Origin: Nymphaea colorata | Lineage: Eukaryota; Streptophyta; Magnoliopsida; Nymphaeales; Nymphaeaceae | Assembly (NCBI RefSeq): GCF_008831285.2 | Contig: NC_045141.1 | Location: 23,958,742-24,022,741, forward strand | Reading direction: 5' to 3' | Length of the DNA stretch: 64,000 nt | Shown here: one piece after another, positions 36,873 through 47,289 of the stretch | Numbering within the stretch: position 1 is the first letter of the stretch | How the letters are laid out: each line of letters starts with the position of its first letter | Program-made: the position numbers and the translations under genes | Notes under the pieces: generated by a model | Seen by the model: only the letters and a program-made list of their open reading frames with translations | The model's database searches: none | What the model was told of the DNA's origin: nothing

Positions 36873-38775
36873 TTTGCTGAGATATTTTGTCGTCGACCTA
36901 AGAATCGAGGGTAACTCTTAAGTCCCTAGAACATATAAACATTGAAAAGAAACAACATCTGTAACTTCAAGAGGAATAGGAAATACTTGTTCTGCTGCTA
37001 AACGTTCACTCCTTCTATGGATCAAATTCTGACGACAAATTTCAGCTCGCCCTTTCCTTAAATCAGCAAGCTGCCATAAGAACCAATAGACAAGCAAAGG
37101 TGTCTTCTTAAGTCTTAACTACATATAGAAACCCATCAAATAAGCGGACTTGAATATCTTAAACGCAAAGCAATTTGGTATAACTGTTGTCCCCTTACGT
37201 ATCTTCATAATAAAACCTGGAATGATCAAAATACTGATAAATTAAGAAGGAAGATTGATCATGCCGCTTTTAGAGTATTCTCAGGTGAACTTAATAACCT
37301 CGCAGGAGCTATTCTAGTAAAAGATGCTTCACAAATGCGGTAAAAAGCTAATTCCACAGAAACTAGAGATGGGAAAGAATTCTGTCTTTATTTCCACTGC
37401 GTCAAACAGGTGCACCTTCTATATCATCTGCCTCCTGTTTTTAACTGAAACACCGTCGTTTTTAATCTTAGCAAAATTCTTGCCCATTTTGAGTTCTGAA
37501 TGGAAGGAGACTGATTCTTTCTTATTGTGCAAAGCCGAGCTAATTTACTTCGACAAAGAGAAAGCTCTCGCTGATGTTCAAGCAAAAGTTCGAAGAAATA
37601 TGCATAATAACCTAAATGCGGATGAAGTTTCTGTATGAGAAAAGACACAAAGAATACCAGCACAGCACAATTCAACTGTAAATATCAGCTCAATTTGTTA
37701 ATGCATCTGACAGTAACAAAAGAAGAAGAGAATCAATCCAAATAGCCTCACAGGGAGGAAGAAATCTCCACTTTTTCTCCTTCATAACGCTGGACGATCG
37801 CCCTCAATCCCACTTCTCTCTTTACTAAATCACCATTCTTTTGAAAAAAAAAAAATCACCTTAGACCCTTGAAGCAACCGTATCTTGGAAGGTTCCCTGT
37901 ACACGTCCCATCATGTCATTACCAGCCTTCTCATGTCAGCGGAAACTACACGCAAATCCAACAAAAATGAAAAGCCGTCAGGAACCCACGCCGGTGCAGA
38001 ACAAGAGGGAAAATAGGGAAGATGGCAACTGTATGACCCCCAACAACAACGTACGATCTCCACGACGTCACGGAGTCAAACACATATACTAATATTCGAA
38101 CAAAATAAACATGGTATGCAAAAGATAAAGGAATTACATGAACAATCGTGAAGCGACGCAACAAACTTTCTCCCTCCAAAAACATAGAGAGCGAGGCAGA
38201 GGCAGAGGCAGAGACTGGCTTGCAAGGGTTTTAGCTCCTCTGTACCGTGTACTCTGAACCCCGTAGGCACGACAATGGATCGGGTTTATTAGCTTATGGA
38301 CCCAAACTTGCAACCGATTGGTGGGGTTTAGAGGGAGCATATCTCGCCAGCACGTAATGTTTTATAATTTTACCAAAAGCCGCAGAAATTTAAATGAAAT
38401 GTCCAAAATCCGCTATCACGGTTCGCTGAACAATGCTCACCGCTTTACCGCGCTACGCAGGCTGGTTGAAGAAGAATGGTGCAGAAAGTTGTGGGCTGCT
38501 GGGGAAAAGTGCACAAAGTTTCTTCGTCTTTCGCCGACGGGGATTTACCTCCCTGTAACGGAATAACAGATCAACGGAAAGCAATGGAACAGAAACACGT
38601 TTCAGATCCATTTTCCCCTCCCTCTATACATAGAGAGCAAGATTCTGGCCGTCTTCAGAGAAGATCCGAAAGTAATCCTAGAACTGATAGGGCTTTCCAC
38701 TAGACAACTGATCGTTTTCCGATCACATCCACCGTCAAGCTGTTCCTGTTTGGTGAAGCGGAAGTCGCAGTGAGA
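36873..38775. other. Intergenic: between the At3g52170-like gene and the sHSP array
   Basis: An open frame without ATG on the minus strand, 37130-36911, contains VYWFLWQLADLRKGRAEICR and IHRRSERLAAEQ. It could be part of an upstream exon, but I do not recognise it. A GCAGAG-type hexamer repeat lies at 38189-38211. The last 300 bases are the degraded promoter of sHSP copy 1: GAAAGTTG at 38484-38491, GGAATAAC at 38560 and TATACATA at 38625. Confidence 0.45.
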
Positions 38776-39260
38776 ATGTCGCTCGTTCCGAGCTAGGGAC
38801 GTCGCAGCAACGTCTTCGACCCCTTCTCCCTCGACGCCTGGGATCCCTTCGAGGGCTTCCCCTTCCACGCCCGCTCCGTCTCTGACCCCCGATCACTCGT
38901 CGGCGGCGGGGAGGCGTCTGTGTTTGTCAGCGCTCAGATTGATTGGAAGGAGACGCCAGAAGCACACGTCTTCAAAGCCGATCTCCCGGGCCTAAGGAAG
39001 GAGGAGGTGAAGGTCGAGATCGAGGAGGGCCGCGTGCTTCAGATCAGCGGCGAGAGGAGTAAGAGGAGGTTGAGGAGGGGAACGATCGCTGGCACCGCGT
39101 CGAGCGCAGCCGGGGCAAGTTCCTCCGCCGATTCCGGCTGCCGGAAAACGCCAGGGTTGATCAGGTGAGGGCGGCGATGGAACATGGCGTCCTCACCGTG
39201 ACAGTGCCCAAGGAGGAGGTCAAGAAGCGGGAAGTCAAGTCCATCGAAATCTCCGGCTGA
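38776..39260 (+). pseudogene. Class I sHSP copy 1, pseudogene (subtype B)
   Basis: Aligned with its neighbours this copy spans the full class I cytosolic sHSP. It is disabled twice: the SFFGRR codons are replaced by a 3-bp loss that makes TAG at codon 6, and a 2-bp gain in the GERSKEVEE region (about 39058-39085) shifts the frame. Beyond the shift, the original frame still spells the [20 protein letters not shown] and GVLTVTVP blocks and the terminal SIEISG. The upstream region is also altered, with a weakened heat-shock element and TATACATA instead of TATATATA. It belongs to subtype B, like copies 3, 5 and 6. Confidence 0.9.
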
Positions 39261-40786
39261 GCATTTCTCGTGGACTCTGGTCGTCTCAAAGACGGAGCCA
39301 TATGTCTTCTTGTGTCTGGTGCAATGATGTGGATCTGAGTATAACCCAGTGTCTTCTTGACCTCGTTCGTCTGTCATCTTTTCTCTTGTGAGGGTTGTGT
39401 CCAGAGCCCTCCTCCTTCCAGCCTTCCACTCCACGGCATGTCAGTGATGCTGCATACTACCTTTTGTAACGATGAACACTAACAGGAAGGGGGGTTTAAA
39501 TTGCTAATTCCCTATCAATGAATACTGTTCACACCCCTTTTCTTTTAACGATCCTTCGAAGCTTAAACCTCTTTTACCACCGATTGGGATGTAGAAAGAA
39601 TTCTTTTCGGTTCTGGGTGACTCTGCGGCTTTCTTCTTCACAATTCTCTGGTTTTGGTTACCGAGTTGGATGCATCGACAAGTACAATGTCAAAACGTAC
39701 CTATAAATATTGAAATGCAATACGCAATTGCTTGGACAAAGTAAAAAAAGAAGAAGATTGCATGCTTTCCCAAGTATAAAATTTTGCGATTTTTTATCAC
39801 GTTGGCTGCCATTTCACTTCAGGGATAATATTTTAGTCTATGCCGTTACCTTCAAATTTTAAGTGGGTATTTCTAGCATCATCAATAAGTTAATGTTATT
39901 CTTTGATTTAATGGCAAAAAAGTAGACGGCGTGTCTTGTGAAGATCCAGATACAATAGTTCGGTCCTCTTGTCAACAAAGTATAAATTGGGGTAGTGGGA
40001 ACAAATTCTTGAAAATCCAGCCCATTTGTCTTGAGAAGTTGATACTTAGGGACGTCAATAGATCTCATTGGATCCAATCAAATATACCTTTAGTACATCT
40101 GTTTTTATTTTACATTTACATTTTCATTTTAAATCCGAATCCGTAAATGATTTCACGATTTTATAGAAATTTAAGGGCTAAGGCTTTTAGCTTACTAGAT
40201 TAATTAAAAATTTTAAATTTTTACTAGTTACATATCGAGCTTTTGCTTTGTTTTTGTTATTGTGATAAGGAGAATTCATCTATGTGTTTGGATTTAAAAA
40301 AGCACTATAAAATACTTTGATGACTCAAAGGGCTATGTATGTATATATTCAATCGATCTCATTTTGGGAACAGTTTTTTCACTCAATTTTTTTTTGTTCG
40401 TTTTCACATATTCTTTTTTTCGTTTTTATCCTTTTTTTTTTCATAACCATTAATCTCACCTTAAGATCAGAGGATCGCAGCTGAAGGAGGGAACCATAAA
40501 AGCAAGCTATATAAGTATGAGATGATTTAACTCATTTTCTGCATACAAAATAAAATTATTGGGTTTTTAATTGCTCTAAAATTGTTTACCATGAATTCAG
40601 CAAGGCAAAGAGGCTTTCGCCTTCCCCTTCCTCTTCCTCTTGTATTTTTTTTAATTATATATATATATACAAAAAAATGTTAAAACAAGGGGATGAGTGG
40701 AAAGAATGTGATTGGTGGCCTTGTTCTTTGCATGCTTCTCAGTGTGGCCGCAACCGGTGAACCGACGGTAAGAAGGGAAGTGTGCA
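39261..40786. other. Spacer between sHSP copies 1 and 2
   Basis: AT-rich spacer with poly-T runs (40389-40441) and no gene seen. Confidence 0.6.
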
Positions 40787-40799
40787 GAAAGTTCCGGAA
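40787..40799 (+). promoter_or_regulatory. Heat-shock element of sHSP copy 2
   Basis: GAAagTTCcgGAA is a perfect three-unit heat-shock factor site, 107 bp upstream of the TATA box (TATATAA, 40894-40900). GAAATAAC follows at 40827. Confidence 0.85.
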
Positions 40800-40893
40800 A
40801 ATACAAAAAAGTGATGGTCCTCTAGTGAAATAACAAAAAAAAAACATACCGTTCTTCCGCTCGTAGAACGCTCTGGAGAGGTCCTTATTCCTT

Positions 40894-40900
40894 TATATAA
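40894..40900 (+). promoter_or_regulatory. TATA box of sHSP copy 2
   Basis: TATATAA, 149 bp before the ATG, implying a 5' leader of about 120 nt, which is usual for plant sHSP genes. Confidence 0.8.
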
Positions 40901-41048
40901 GGACTCCTCCCTTCACCTTCTTCCCCACAAGGAAGGAAGTCGAGAAAAGCACACCAACTAGAGAGAAAGCTCTGCAACCTCGTCGATTGTTTTCTTGATA
41001 CCACTCGCCCTCCCCTTCTTGCTTGCTTTGTGGGTGAAGAAAAAGAGA

Positions 41049-41516
41049 ATGTCGATCATCCCGAGCTTCTTTGGACGGCGCAGCAACGTCTTCGACCCTT
41101 TCTCACTCGACGTCTGGGATCCCTTCGAGGGCTTCCCGTTCAACACCCGCTCCCTGGTAGGCGGCGGCGAGGCCTCCGCTTTCGTCAGCACTAAGGTCGA
41201 CTGGAAGGAGACGCCCGAGGCGCACGTCTTCAAGGCCGATCTCCCGGGCCTGAAGAAAGATGACGTGAAGGTCGAGATCGATGACGGCCGCGTGCTTCAG
41301 ATCAGCGGCGAGAGGTGCGAGGAGGCTGAGGAGAAGAGCGATCAGTGGCACTGCGTCGAGCGCAGCCGGGGCAGGTTCCTGCGCCGATTCCAGCTGCCGG
41401 AGAACGCCCGGGTGGATAAAGTGAAGGCGACGATGGAGAACGGCGTGCTGACGGTGACTGTGCCGAAGCAGGAGGTCAAGAAGCCTAAAGTCAAGGCAAT
41501 TAAAATCTCTGGTTGA
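41049..41516 (+). CDS. Class I cytosolic small heat-shock protein, copy 2 (subtype A)
   Basis: ATP-independent holdase chaperone of 155 residues that forms cytosolic oligomers and binds unfolding proteins during heat stress. The N-arm holds [20 protein letters not shown] and the DVWDPFEG box. The alpha-crystallin domain spans roughly 46-140 ([48 protein letters not shown]). The C-tail carries the IXI motif IKI at 151-153 for oligomer assembly. Intronless, as class I genes are. Subtype A marks are TKVDW, GERC, ARVDKV and the IKISG end. It has two cysteines (90 and 102), whereas subtype B copies have none. The upstream in-frame ATG at 40995 would fall in the leader; the class I start MSI is chosen. 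Confidence 0.96.
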   Translation: MSIIPSFFGRRSNVFDPFSLDVWDPFEGFPFNTRSLVGGGEASAFVSTKVDWKETPEAHVFKADLPGLKKDDVKVEIDDGRVLQISGERCEEAEEKSDQWHCVERSRGRFLRRFQLPENARVDKVKATMENGVLTVTVPKQEVKKPKVKAIKISG

Positions 41517-42987
41517 GCATAATATCTCCATCTCTGAATATGTTATGTGGTCATCGCACTGCGTTTGTGTCTGGTCTAAAAAAGTATAAAATACTGTAGG
41601 TTTTCAGTTCGCGTTGTTTGCTTTCGTTTTCTGCCGTTGGTGATGCGGGATTCCTTTGTGTTTCAGTGTGGTTCTGTACGTATTGGGATGATGAATACTA
41701 ATAGAATGGGATTTTAGATCTCCGTCCGTCTTCTCAGTCCCTGTATCATCATTTTCCCGTGGCATTCTGCCAAAATCGTCGATCAACAGCCTCTTATGAT
41801 GAGAAAAGGAACTGCGGATGGTCGAAGACGATGGTATCGTACCTCACCTAAGTTGAAAATAATTCAGCCTTCGCTCTATCTGGTGCCATCGCTTTTTGTT
41901 AAAGTTGACAGGTGATAGAGATCTCGGCGCTTCAATTCATACTCATTCCATCTATAAACTTAGTGAGCTAATCTAACTTTACGAGCCAAGTGAATATGGT
42001 ATTTTAAGCTAAGCTTGTGCTTATGCCATTTCATGAATTAAGTTAATCATGGAATTAACTTTTTGGGTCAACTTTAAGTTAATTGAACAGTCAAGCATCC
42101 AAGCATAAATAAGCTTGTTTGTGGTTGGAACAATATTGAGTTTGTGCTAGCAGAGGGTATAATCTATTAGAAGGTATAGTGTAACTTGTTGGGTTATAAG
42201 CATATAAAAAAATTGGTTAGATTAGAAACAAGTAGAAAAAACAGGTCTTTAATTTGATTGTTTTAATTCTTTGAAGTATTATGCTTTTCGAGCATTTATG
42301 GTGGAACTTGACATCACTGCTATTGTTGATGTGTTGACACAGTTTAGGGCTCTAGAAGAATCAAAGGACCTTCTTCCAGAAGGCCTTGCTCACTGAAAAT
42401 GTAGTACCTTCTACTCGTGGGTGGGCTTTTACATGAAACATGTGCCCAATATTGTTAATATAATTAAAGAACTTACCTTACGTTAATAAAAAAAAATAAA
42501 ACATATTTGTTTTAAACATTAACAAAAAGTTTACTATATGGTTATAGTTAATTAATATTAATATTTTAAAGATATAGTAAGTAAAGATAATAGAAAATGG
42601 TGAACTTGCAATGTTTCTCTTCAATAAAAATTGCCTTTTTGGCATATAAATTGGAGCTTTAAGTTACAAATAACCTTGAGTCAATACGCAAGGAAAATTG
42701 GACGTTGATTATAATTTTATTATAATCACTTAGCTATCGTCTATCTGATTTAATGTGATGAACAGTTAAAAGAGAAAAACATAAAGAATAGAGTGTAGGC
42801 ATTATTCCAAACTTTGATGAACAGGTTTCAAAGGTTTTAACGACAAAGCCCATACTCCAATCCATAACTGTCCTTTTCAACGTGATAAGTGGCCTTGATA
42901 TTTGTCTTATTTTCCCGCCCTCTCGAACGTCCCTCGATGTTTGCATGGTTTTCCCGATGGACAAGACGACAATGCTGGAATAATGCC
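41517..42987. other. Spacer between sHSP copies 2 and 3
   Basis: AT-rich spacer without a gene. The long minus-strand open frame that enters it from copy 3 is antisense to coding sequence and is rejected. Confidence 0.6.
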
Positions 42988-43024
42988 GAAAGTTCGTGAG
43001 GGTTCGAGAAAATGTAGAAAGTTC
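42988..43024 (+). promoter_or_regulatory. Heat-shock element cluster of sHSP copy 3
   Basis: GAAagTTC (42988-42995), TTCgaGAA (43003-43010) and GAAagTTC (43017-43024) follow one another closely. A further TTCtcGAA lies at 43101-43108, just before the TATA box. GAAATAAC is at 43037. Confidence 0.85.
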
Positions 43025-43128
43025 GAGCGTTGTTGCGAAATAACAAAAGAAATGGAAGATTCGGGATTGCTCATTGCTGTTGGCCGTCGAATGCTCTCGA
43101 TTCTCGAATCCTTTTCTCTCCGTCTCGA

Positions 43129-43133
43129 TATAA
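43129..43133 (+). promoter_or_regulatory. TATA box of sHSP copy 3
   Basis: TATAA within CGATATAAGC, 133 bp before the ATG. Confidence 0.65.
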
Positions 43134-43261
43134 GCACGTCCCCTGCAGGCTGCAGAACCTGCTCCAACAAGGATTAGATCGGAACTCCAGGTGTGAGAAT
43201 CATCCCGACTTTCCCCATCAGCGTTCGGGTTCTTGCTTCGTGAACGAGAAGAAGAGAGAAG

Positions 43262-43747
43262 ATGTCGCTTATTCCGAGCTTCTTCGGTCGACGCAGCAGC
43301 GTCCTCGATCCCTTCTCCCTCGACGTCTGGGATCCCTTCGAGGGCTTCCCGTTCGACACCCGCTCTCTGGCTGAGCCCCGCTCTTTCTTCGCTGGCGGCG
43401 AGGCGTCTGCGTTTGTCAACACTCAGATTGATTGGAAGGAGACACCCGAAGCCCATGTCTTCAAGGCCGACCTCCCGGGCCTCAAGAAAGAGGAGGTGAA
43501 GGTGGAGGTCGAGGAGGGTCGCGTGCTTCAGATCAGCGGCGAGAGGAGCAAGGAGGTGGAGGAGACGAACGATCGCTGGCACCGCGTGGAGCGTAGCCAG
43601 GGCAAGTTCCTCCGGCGATTCCGTCTGCCGGAGAACGCTAAAGTGGATCAGGTGAGGGCAGCGATGGAGAACGGCGTCCTCACTGTGACCGTGCCCAAGG
43701 AGGAGGTGAAGAAGCCGGAAGTCAAGTCAATTGAGATATCCGGCTGA
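43262..43747 (+). CDS. Class I cytosolic small heat-shock protein, copy 3 (subtype B)
   Basis: 161-residue holdase chaperone, intronless. The N-arm is [20 protein letters not shown] with [11 protein letters not shown] and the B-type insert [11 protein letters not shown]. The alpha-crystallin domain runs from about 52 to 146 ([39 protein letters not shown]), and the tail ends SIEISG with IEI at 157-159. No cysteine. This copy has the richest heat-shock-element cluster of the array and all conserved residues, so it is probably functional and strongly heat-induced. Spacing to copy 2 is 1.75 kb. Confidence 0.96.
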   Translation: MSLIPSFFGRRSSVLDPFSLDVWDPFEGFPFDTRSLAEPRSFFAGGEASAFVNTQIDWKETPEAHVFKADLPGLKKEEVKVEVEEGRVLQISGERSKEVEETNDRWHRVERSQGKFLRRFRLPENAKVDQVRAAMENGVLTVTVPKEEVKKPEVKSIEISG

Positions 43748-45370
43748 GCATTTTCTCCTGGAATCTGGTTGTCTTCAAATGCGTAGTCGTTTTTCTTCTT
43801 TTGTTTGCTGTAAGGAAATACATTTTGTCTTCGTGAAATCTCCCTTCTTTTCCTTGTGTGTGCTCTGTCCGGAACTCTCCCAGTTTCAGGCTTTCAGCCT
43901 TTCAGGGTCGTCTTCCCGTGTTTCTCAGGACGTTTTGGAATGATCAATGATGAATTCTAGTAAGGAACGTTAGTTCCCTAAATTACGACCTTTCTTCAGC
44001 CGTCTTTTCTTGTTGATTCTTTGAAGTTTAGATCTCTTTTACTATAGAGTCTGCAGAAAGGAGCTTCGATGGAGAGTTTCCAATTGCAGCTGAGTGTTTG
44101 TTTTTCTCTTCGGTTCTCATCGACTTTTTACGTCTATCCTCCTCCTTCACAATTCCCTGGGTTTCCGGATTCAGGTACATCGACAAAGTAAATGTGAAAC
44201 ATACTTGAAAAGATTTAATAACCACACGCAAACTCTCGCTGAAAATTAAGAAGAATGCGTTGATAGACAGTGAGGAAATGGGAATCAATTTCAATAAATT
44301 CAGCGTGATTTTTTAAATTTCAATCGCAAAATAGTTGAGGGCCGGTCCAAATGCCAATTGTGCTAGTGGTTGAAGTATGAACAATTTGTCAATTTCTTCG
44401 ACCATTTGTTTCGATCAGTCGATGGCTTCACCACCCCAAGCGAAAATTTTCCAATTAGGCACTCATCTCCAAAGCGCTGTGTTTTCTAATGTATCTCAGG
44501 GGCCCATTAACTCCATGTTTCTTCACAAATGAAGAATGAGGAATGGTTAGAATCATAAAATGAAAAAAAAAATGGTTAGAATCATAAAAACATGCACATT
44601 CGTTGTGCATTATCATACTTTATAGCAGTATAACGATTAATGGATCTAGCTTTCTAATGTTTTTTTAATAAACCAACCTTTAGATAAAAGCAACTCAAAC
44701 GATTAACGAGTCAAAAGTAGAAAAAGCACATGAAAATTTAATGTGCATACCAATTTTATAAAACATTTCAATCAAATAGGCTTTTACTTATTGACTCATA
44801 GAATCGGATCAACCTGTTAAACCTGCAAATTTTCGGCAATTGTAGTTTACATAAATTTGAAAAAGGAAAAAAATAGTAACTCTCATTTCCCACTCCTGCT
44901 CTAGTTTTAGAAACAAATGGAATAAGTATGATTTATTGAATGAAACGAGAAAAAAACGGAACTACTTTTGCTCGAAACCAAATGCTCATACCTGCGTTAT
45001 CTTGTTAACAAACAGTAGAATCCATCGAAAGGCATTTCTTCACCTTTGAATCAATGTTGTAAACGGGCTTTTTGTAGTAGCAAGTTAAAACGTGTAATTG
45101 TTATACCAATTGTTAGAATTTCAGCAAGGTGACTGCATCAGGTCGGAATGCATTTTTGTGAAGATCTAGAATTAAGCAGGCACGAGGACCAAAATGCTTC
45201 ACGGTGAAAATGTTTTTATGATTTGTTTTCTCTAACTAGTTTTTTGGTGGAAGGTTGAGCTTGACAAAGAAACCTGTTTTTTTTTTTTTTTTTTCATTGA
45301 TCTTTCCGTGTTCTCACCCACAACTCCATGAGCCCTCCGTCAAAGTAAGAAGTGTGCAGGGGCTGCACTC
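43748..45370. other. Spacer between sHSP copies 3 and 4
   Basis: No gene seen. Contains a short dispersed duplicate of ATGGTTAGAATCATAAAA (44542 and 44572) and a poly-T run at 45278-45294. Confidence 0.55.
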
Positions 45371-45627
45371 GAAAAATTCAGAAAATGGTGGACGTTTAAT
45401 GAAATAACCGGAAAGCATCCGATTCTCCCGCTTTTGGAACGCTCTGGTGAGGTTCTCATTCTCCCGCTATAGTTAAAGGACGCCCGCCCTTCGCCTTCAT
45501 CCCAACAAGTTGAGAAGGCACTCCCTTCAGAGAGAGGGCTCTGCAATACTGCCGGTTTGTTTCCTTGGTAGCGCTCGGCGTTCCTGTTCTTGCTTTGCAG
45601 GCGAAGAAGAAGAAGAGAGAAGAGAGA

Positions 45628-46053
45628 ATGTCGATCATCCCGAGCTTCTTTGGGCGACGCAGCAACGTCTCCGACCCTTTCCCACTCGACGTCTGGGATC
45701 CGTTCGAGGGCTCATCCTTCAACACACGCTCCCTCATCCGGGGCGGTGAGGCCTCCGCTTTCGTTAACACTAAGATCGACTGGAAGGAGACGCCTGAGGC
45801 GCACTTCTTCAAGGCCGATCTCCCGGGTCTCAAGAAAGAGGAGGTGAAAGTCGAGAACGAGGACGGCCGCGTGCTTCAGATCAGCGGCGAGAGGTGCAAG
45901 GAGACTGAGGAGAAGGGCGATAGCTTGCACCGGGTGGAGCGCAGCCGGGGCAAGTTCCTCCGCCGATTCCAGCTGCCAGAGAACGCCCGGGTAGACAAAG
46001 TGAGGGCGGCGATCGAAAATGGCGTGCTGACGGTGACCGTGCCGAAAGTCTAA
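45628..46053 (+). CDS. Class I sHSP copy 4 (subtype A), C-terminally truncated
   Basis: The open frame gives 141 residues instead of 155-161. The N-arm and alpha-crystallin domain remain, but a small change at the VTVPK codons brings a stop directly after PKV. The former tail codons, ending ATTAAAATCTCC, lie untranslated behind it, so the IXI motif is lost. Substitutions hit conserved sites: Phe15 to Ser, Ser19 to Pro, Val60 to Phe and Trp100 to Leu. Subtype A marks (TKIDW, GERC, ARVDKV) tie it to copy 2. The promoter also looks weaker: CTATAGTTAAA in place of TATATAA, and an imperfect heat-shock element at 45371-45383. It may still make a small protein, but oligomer assembly should be impaired. 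A gene on the way to a pseudogene. Confidence 0.88.
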   Translation: MSIIPSFFGRRSNVSDPFPLDVWDPFEGSSFNTRSLIRGGEASAFVNTKIDWKETPEAHFFKADLPGLKKEEVKVENEDGRVLQISGERCKETEEKGDSLHRVERSRGKFLRRFQLPENARVDKVRAAIENGVLTVTVPKV

Positions 46054-46581
46054 GCGGGAGGCCAAGCAGCCCGCAATTAAAATCTCCGATTGAGCGGATT
46101 TCGGGGTCCTCCGTCTCTGAATATTTAAAATGAAATGATAAAAAAAGATACTAATGATGAAAACTAAAGCCGCCTGTCTTTTTATTATTTGAGAAGAGAT
46201 ACTAAATAGGACTGCTTTGAAACTAAAACACTTGTCAAATAAGCATCACATATAAATAGTTTGCAATCTAATAAAAGAACATTCACGACAATAAAACTGC
46301 TAGAAGAAAACCTTTCACCACTTGGTTAAATTAAAACAAATAATTCTAAAAATGCGAAGGGTATATAGATGTGCATTTTTTTTTTATTTCCATGTATTTA
46401 TAAAAAAAGTCATTTCAAGCAATCAACGTTTCAAGCGATTAACCACAAAGCCGAAAGTCCAACACCCACCAGTATTCGTGGCCTTGATATTTGCGTGGTG
46501 ATCGTATCGTACCAGGCTACCAGCAACATTGACGGTAATGCTGAAAGAACGGAGAAAGTTGAGAGCGTCCGAAAAGATGGA
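46054..46581. other. Spacer between sHSP copies 4 and 5
   Basis: Short AT-rich spacer with the remains of the copy 4 tail (to 46094) and no other gene. Confidence 0.6.
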
Positions 46582-46589
46582 GAACGTTC
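46582..46589 (+). promoter_or_regulatory. Heat-shock element of sHSP copy 5
   Basis: GAAcgTTC followed by ta-GCT, a two-unit core with a weak third unit, 87 bp before the TATA box. CAAATAAC follows at 46602. Confidence 0.75.
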
Positions 46590-46675
46590 TAGCTTTGTTG
46601 ACAAATAACAAAGAAATGGGAAAATATATCATTCTCGTTGGCTGTGGAACGCTCCCGAACCCTCTTCCCTCCCTC

Positions 46676-46684
46676 TATATATAA
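46676..46684 (+). promoter_or_regulatory. TATA box of sHSP copy 5
   Basis: TATATATAA, 128 bp before the ATG. Confidence 0.8.
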
Positions 46685-46803
46685 CCAGCGTCCTCCCGTC
46701 GGCTTCACTCGAAGAAGGAAGACCAGAAAGCACTCTCCGTTCTGCAGCATTCTTCATTCCCGTTCTCGGTTTGTTCCACAAGAAGAAGAAGAAAGAGAGA
46801 AGA

Positions 46804-47289
46804 ATGGCGCTGATTCCAAGCTTCTTCGGTCGTCGCAGCAACGTCTTCGATCCCTTCTCCCTCGATATCTGGAATCCCTTCGAGGGCTTCCCCTTCAGCA
46901 CCCGCGGCGCCCTCTCTGAGCCCCGCTCTTCCTCCGGGAGCGAGGTGTCTGCGTTTGTCAACACTCAGATTGATTGGAAGGAGACGCCCGAAGCCCACGT
47001 CTTCAAGGCCGACCTCCCTGGCCTCAAGAAAGAGGAGGTGAAGGTGGAGATCGAGGAGGGCCGCGTCCTTCAGATCAGCGGCGAGAGGAGCAAGGAGTTT
47101 GAGGAGAAGAACGATCGCTGGCACCGCGTCGAGCGGAGCCAGGGCAAGTTCCTCCGCCGGTTCCGACTGCCGGAGAACGCCAAGGTGGATCAGGTGAGGG
47201 CATCGATGGAGAACGGGGTCCTCACCGTGACCGTGCCCAAGGAGGAGGTCAAGAAACCTGAAGTCAAGGCCATTGAGATCTCTGGCTGA
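46804..47289 (+). CDS. Class I cytosolic small heat-shock protein, copy 5 (subtype B)
   Basis: 161-residue intronless holdase chaperone. It starts [20 protein letters not shown] with [11 protein letters not shown], so Asp-Pro-Phe has become Asn-Pro-Phe. The variable arm is [14 protein letters not shown]. The alpha-crystallin domain is complete ([57 protein letters not shown]), and the tail ends AIEISG with an intact IEI. No cysteine. It lies only 750 bp behind copy 4, repeating the A-then-B order of copies 2 and 3. The ATG at 46804 is preferred over the in-frame 46771 ATG, which lies in the leader. Confidence 0.96.
   Translation: MALIPSFFGRRSNVFDPFSLDIWNPFEGFPFSTRGALSEPRSSSGSEVSAFVNTQIDWKETPEAHVFKADLPGLKKEEVKVEIEEGRVLQISGERSKEFEEKNDRWHRVERSQGKFLRRFRLPENAKVDQVRASMENGVLTVTVPKEEVKKPEVKAIEISG

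Noticed and set aside
42734-43582. 282-codon minus-strand open frame over sHSP copy 3
   Set aside because: Antisense of the copy 3 coding region and its leader. No independent motif.
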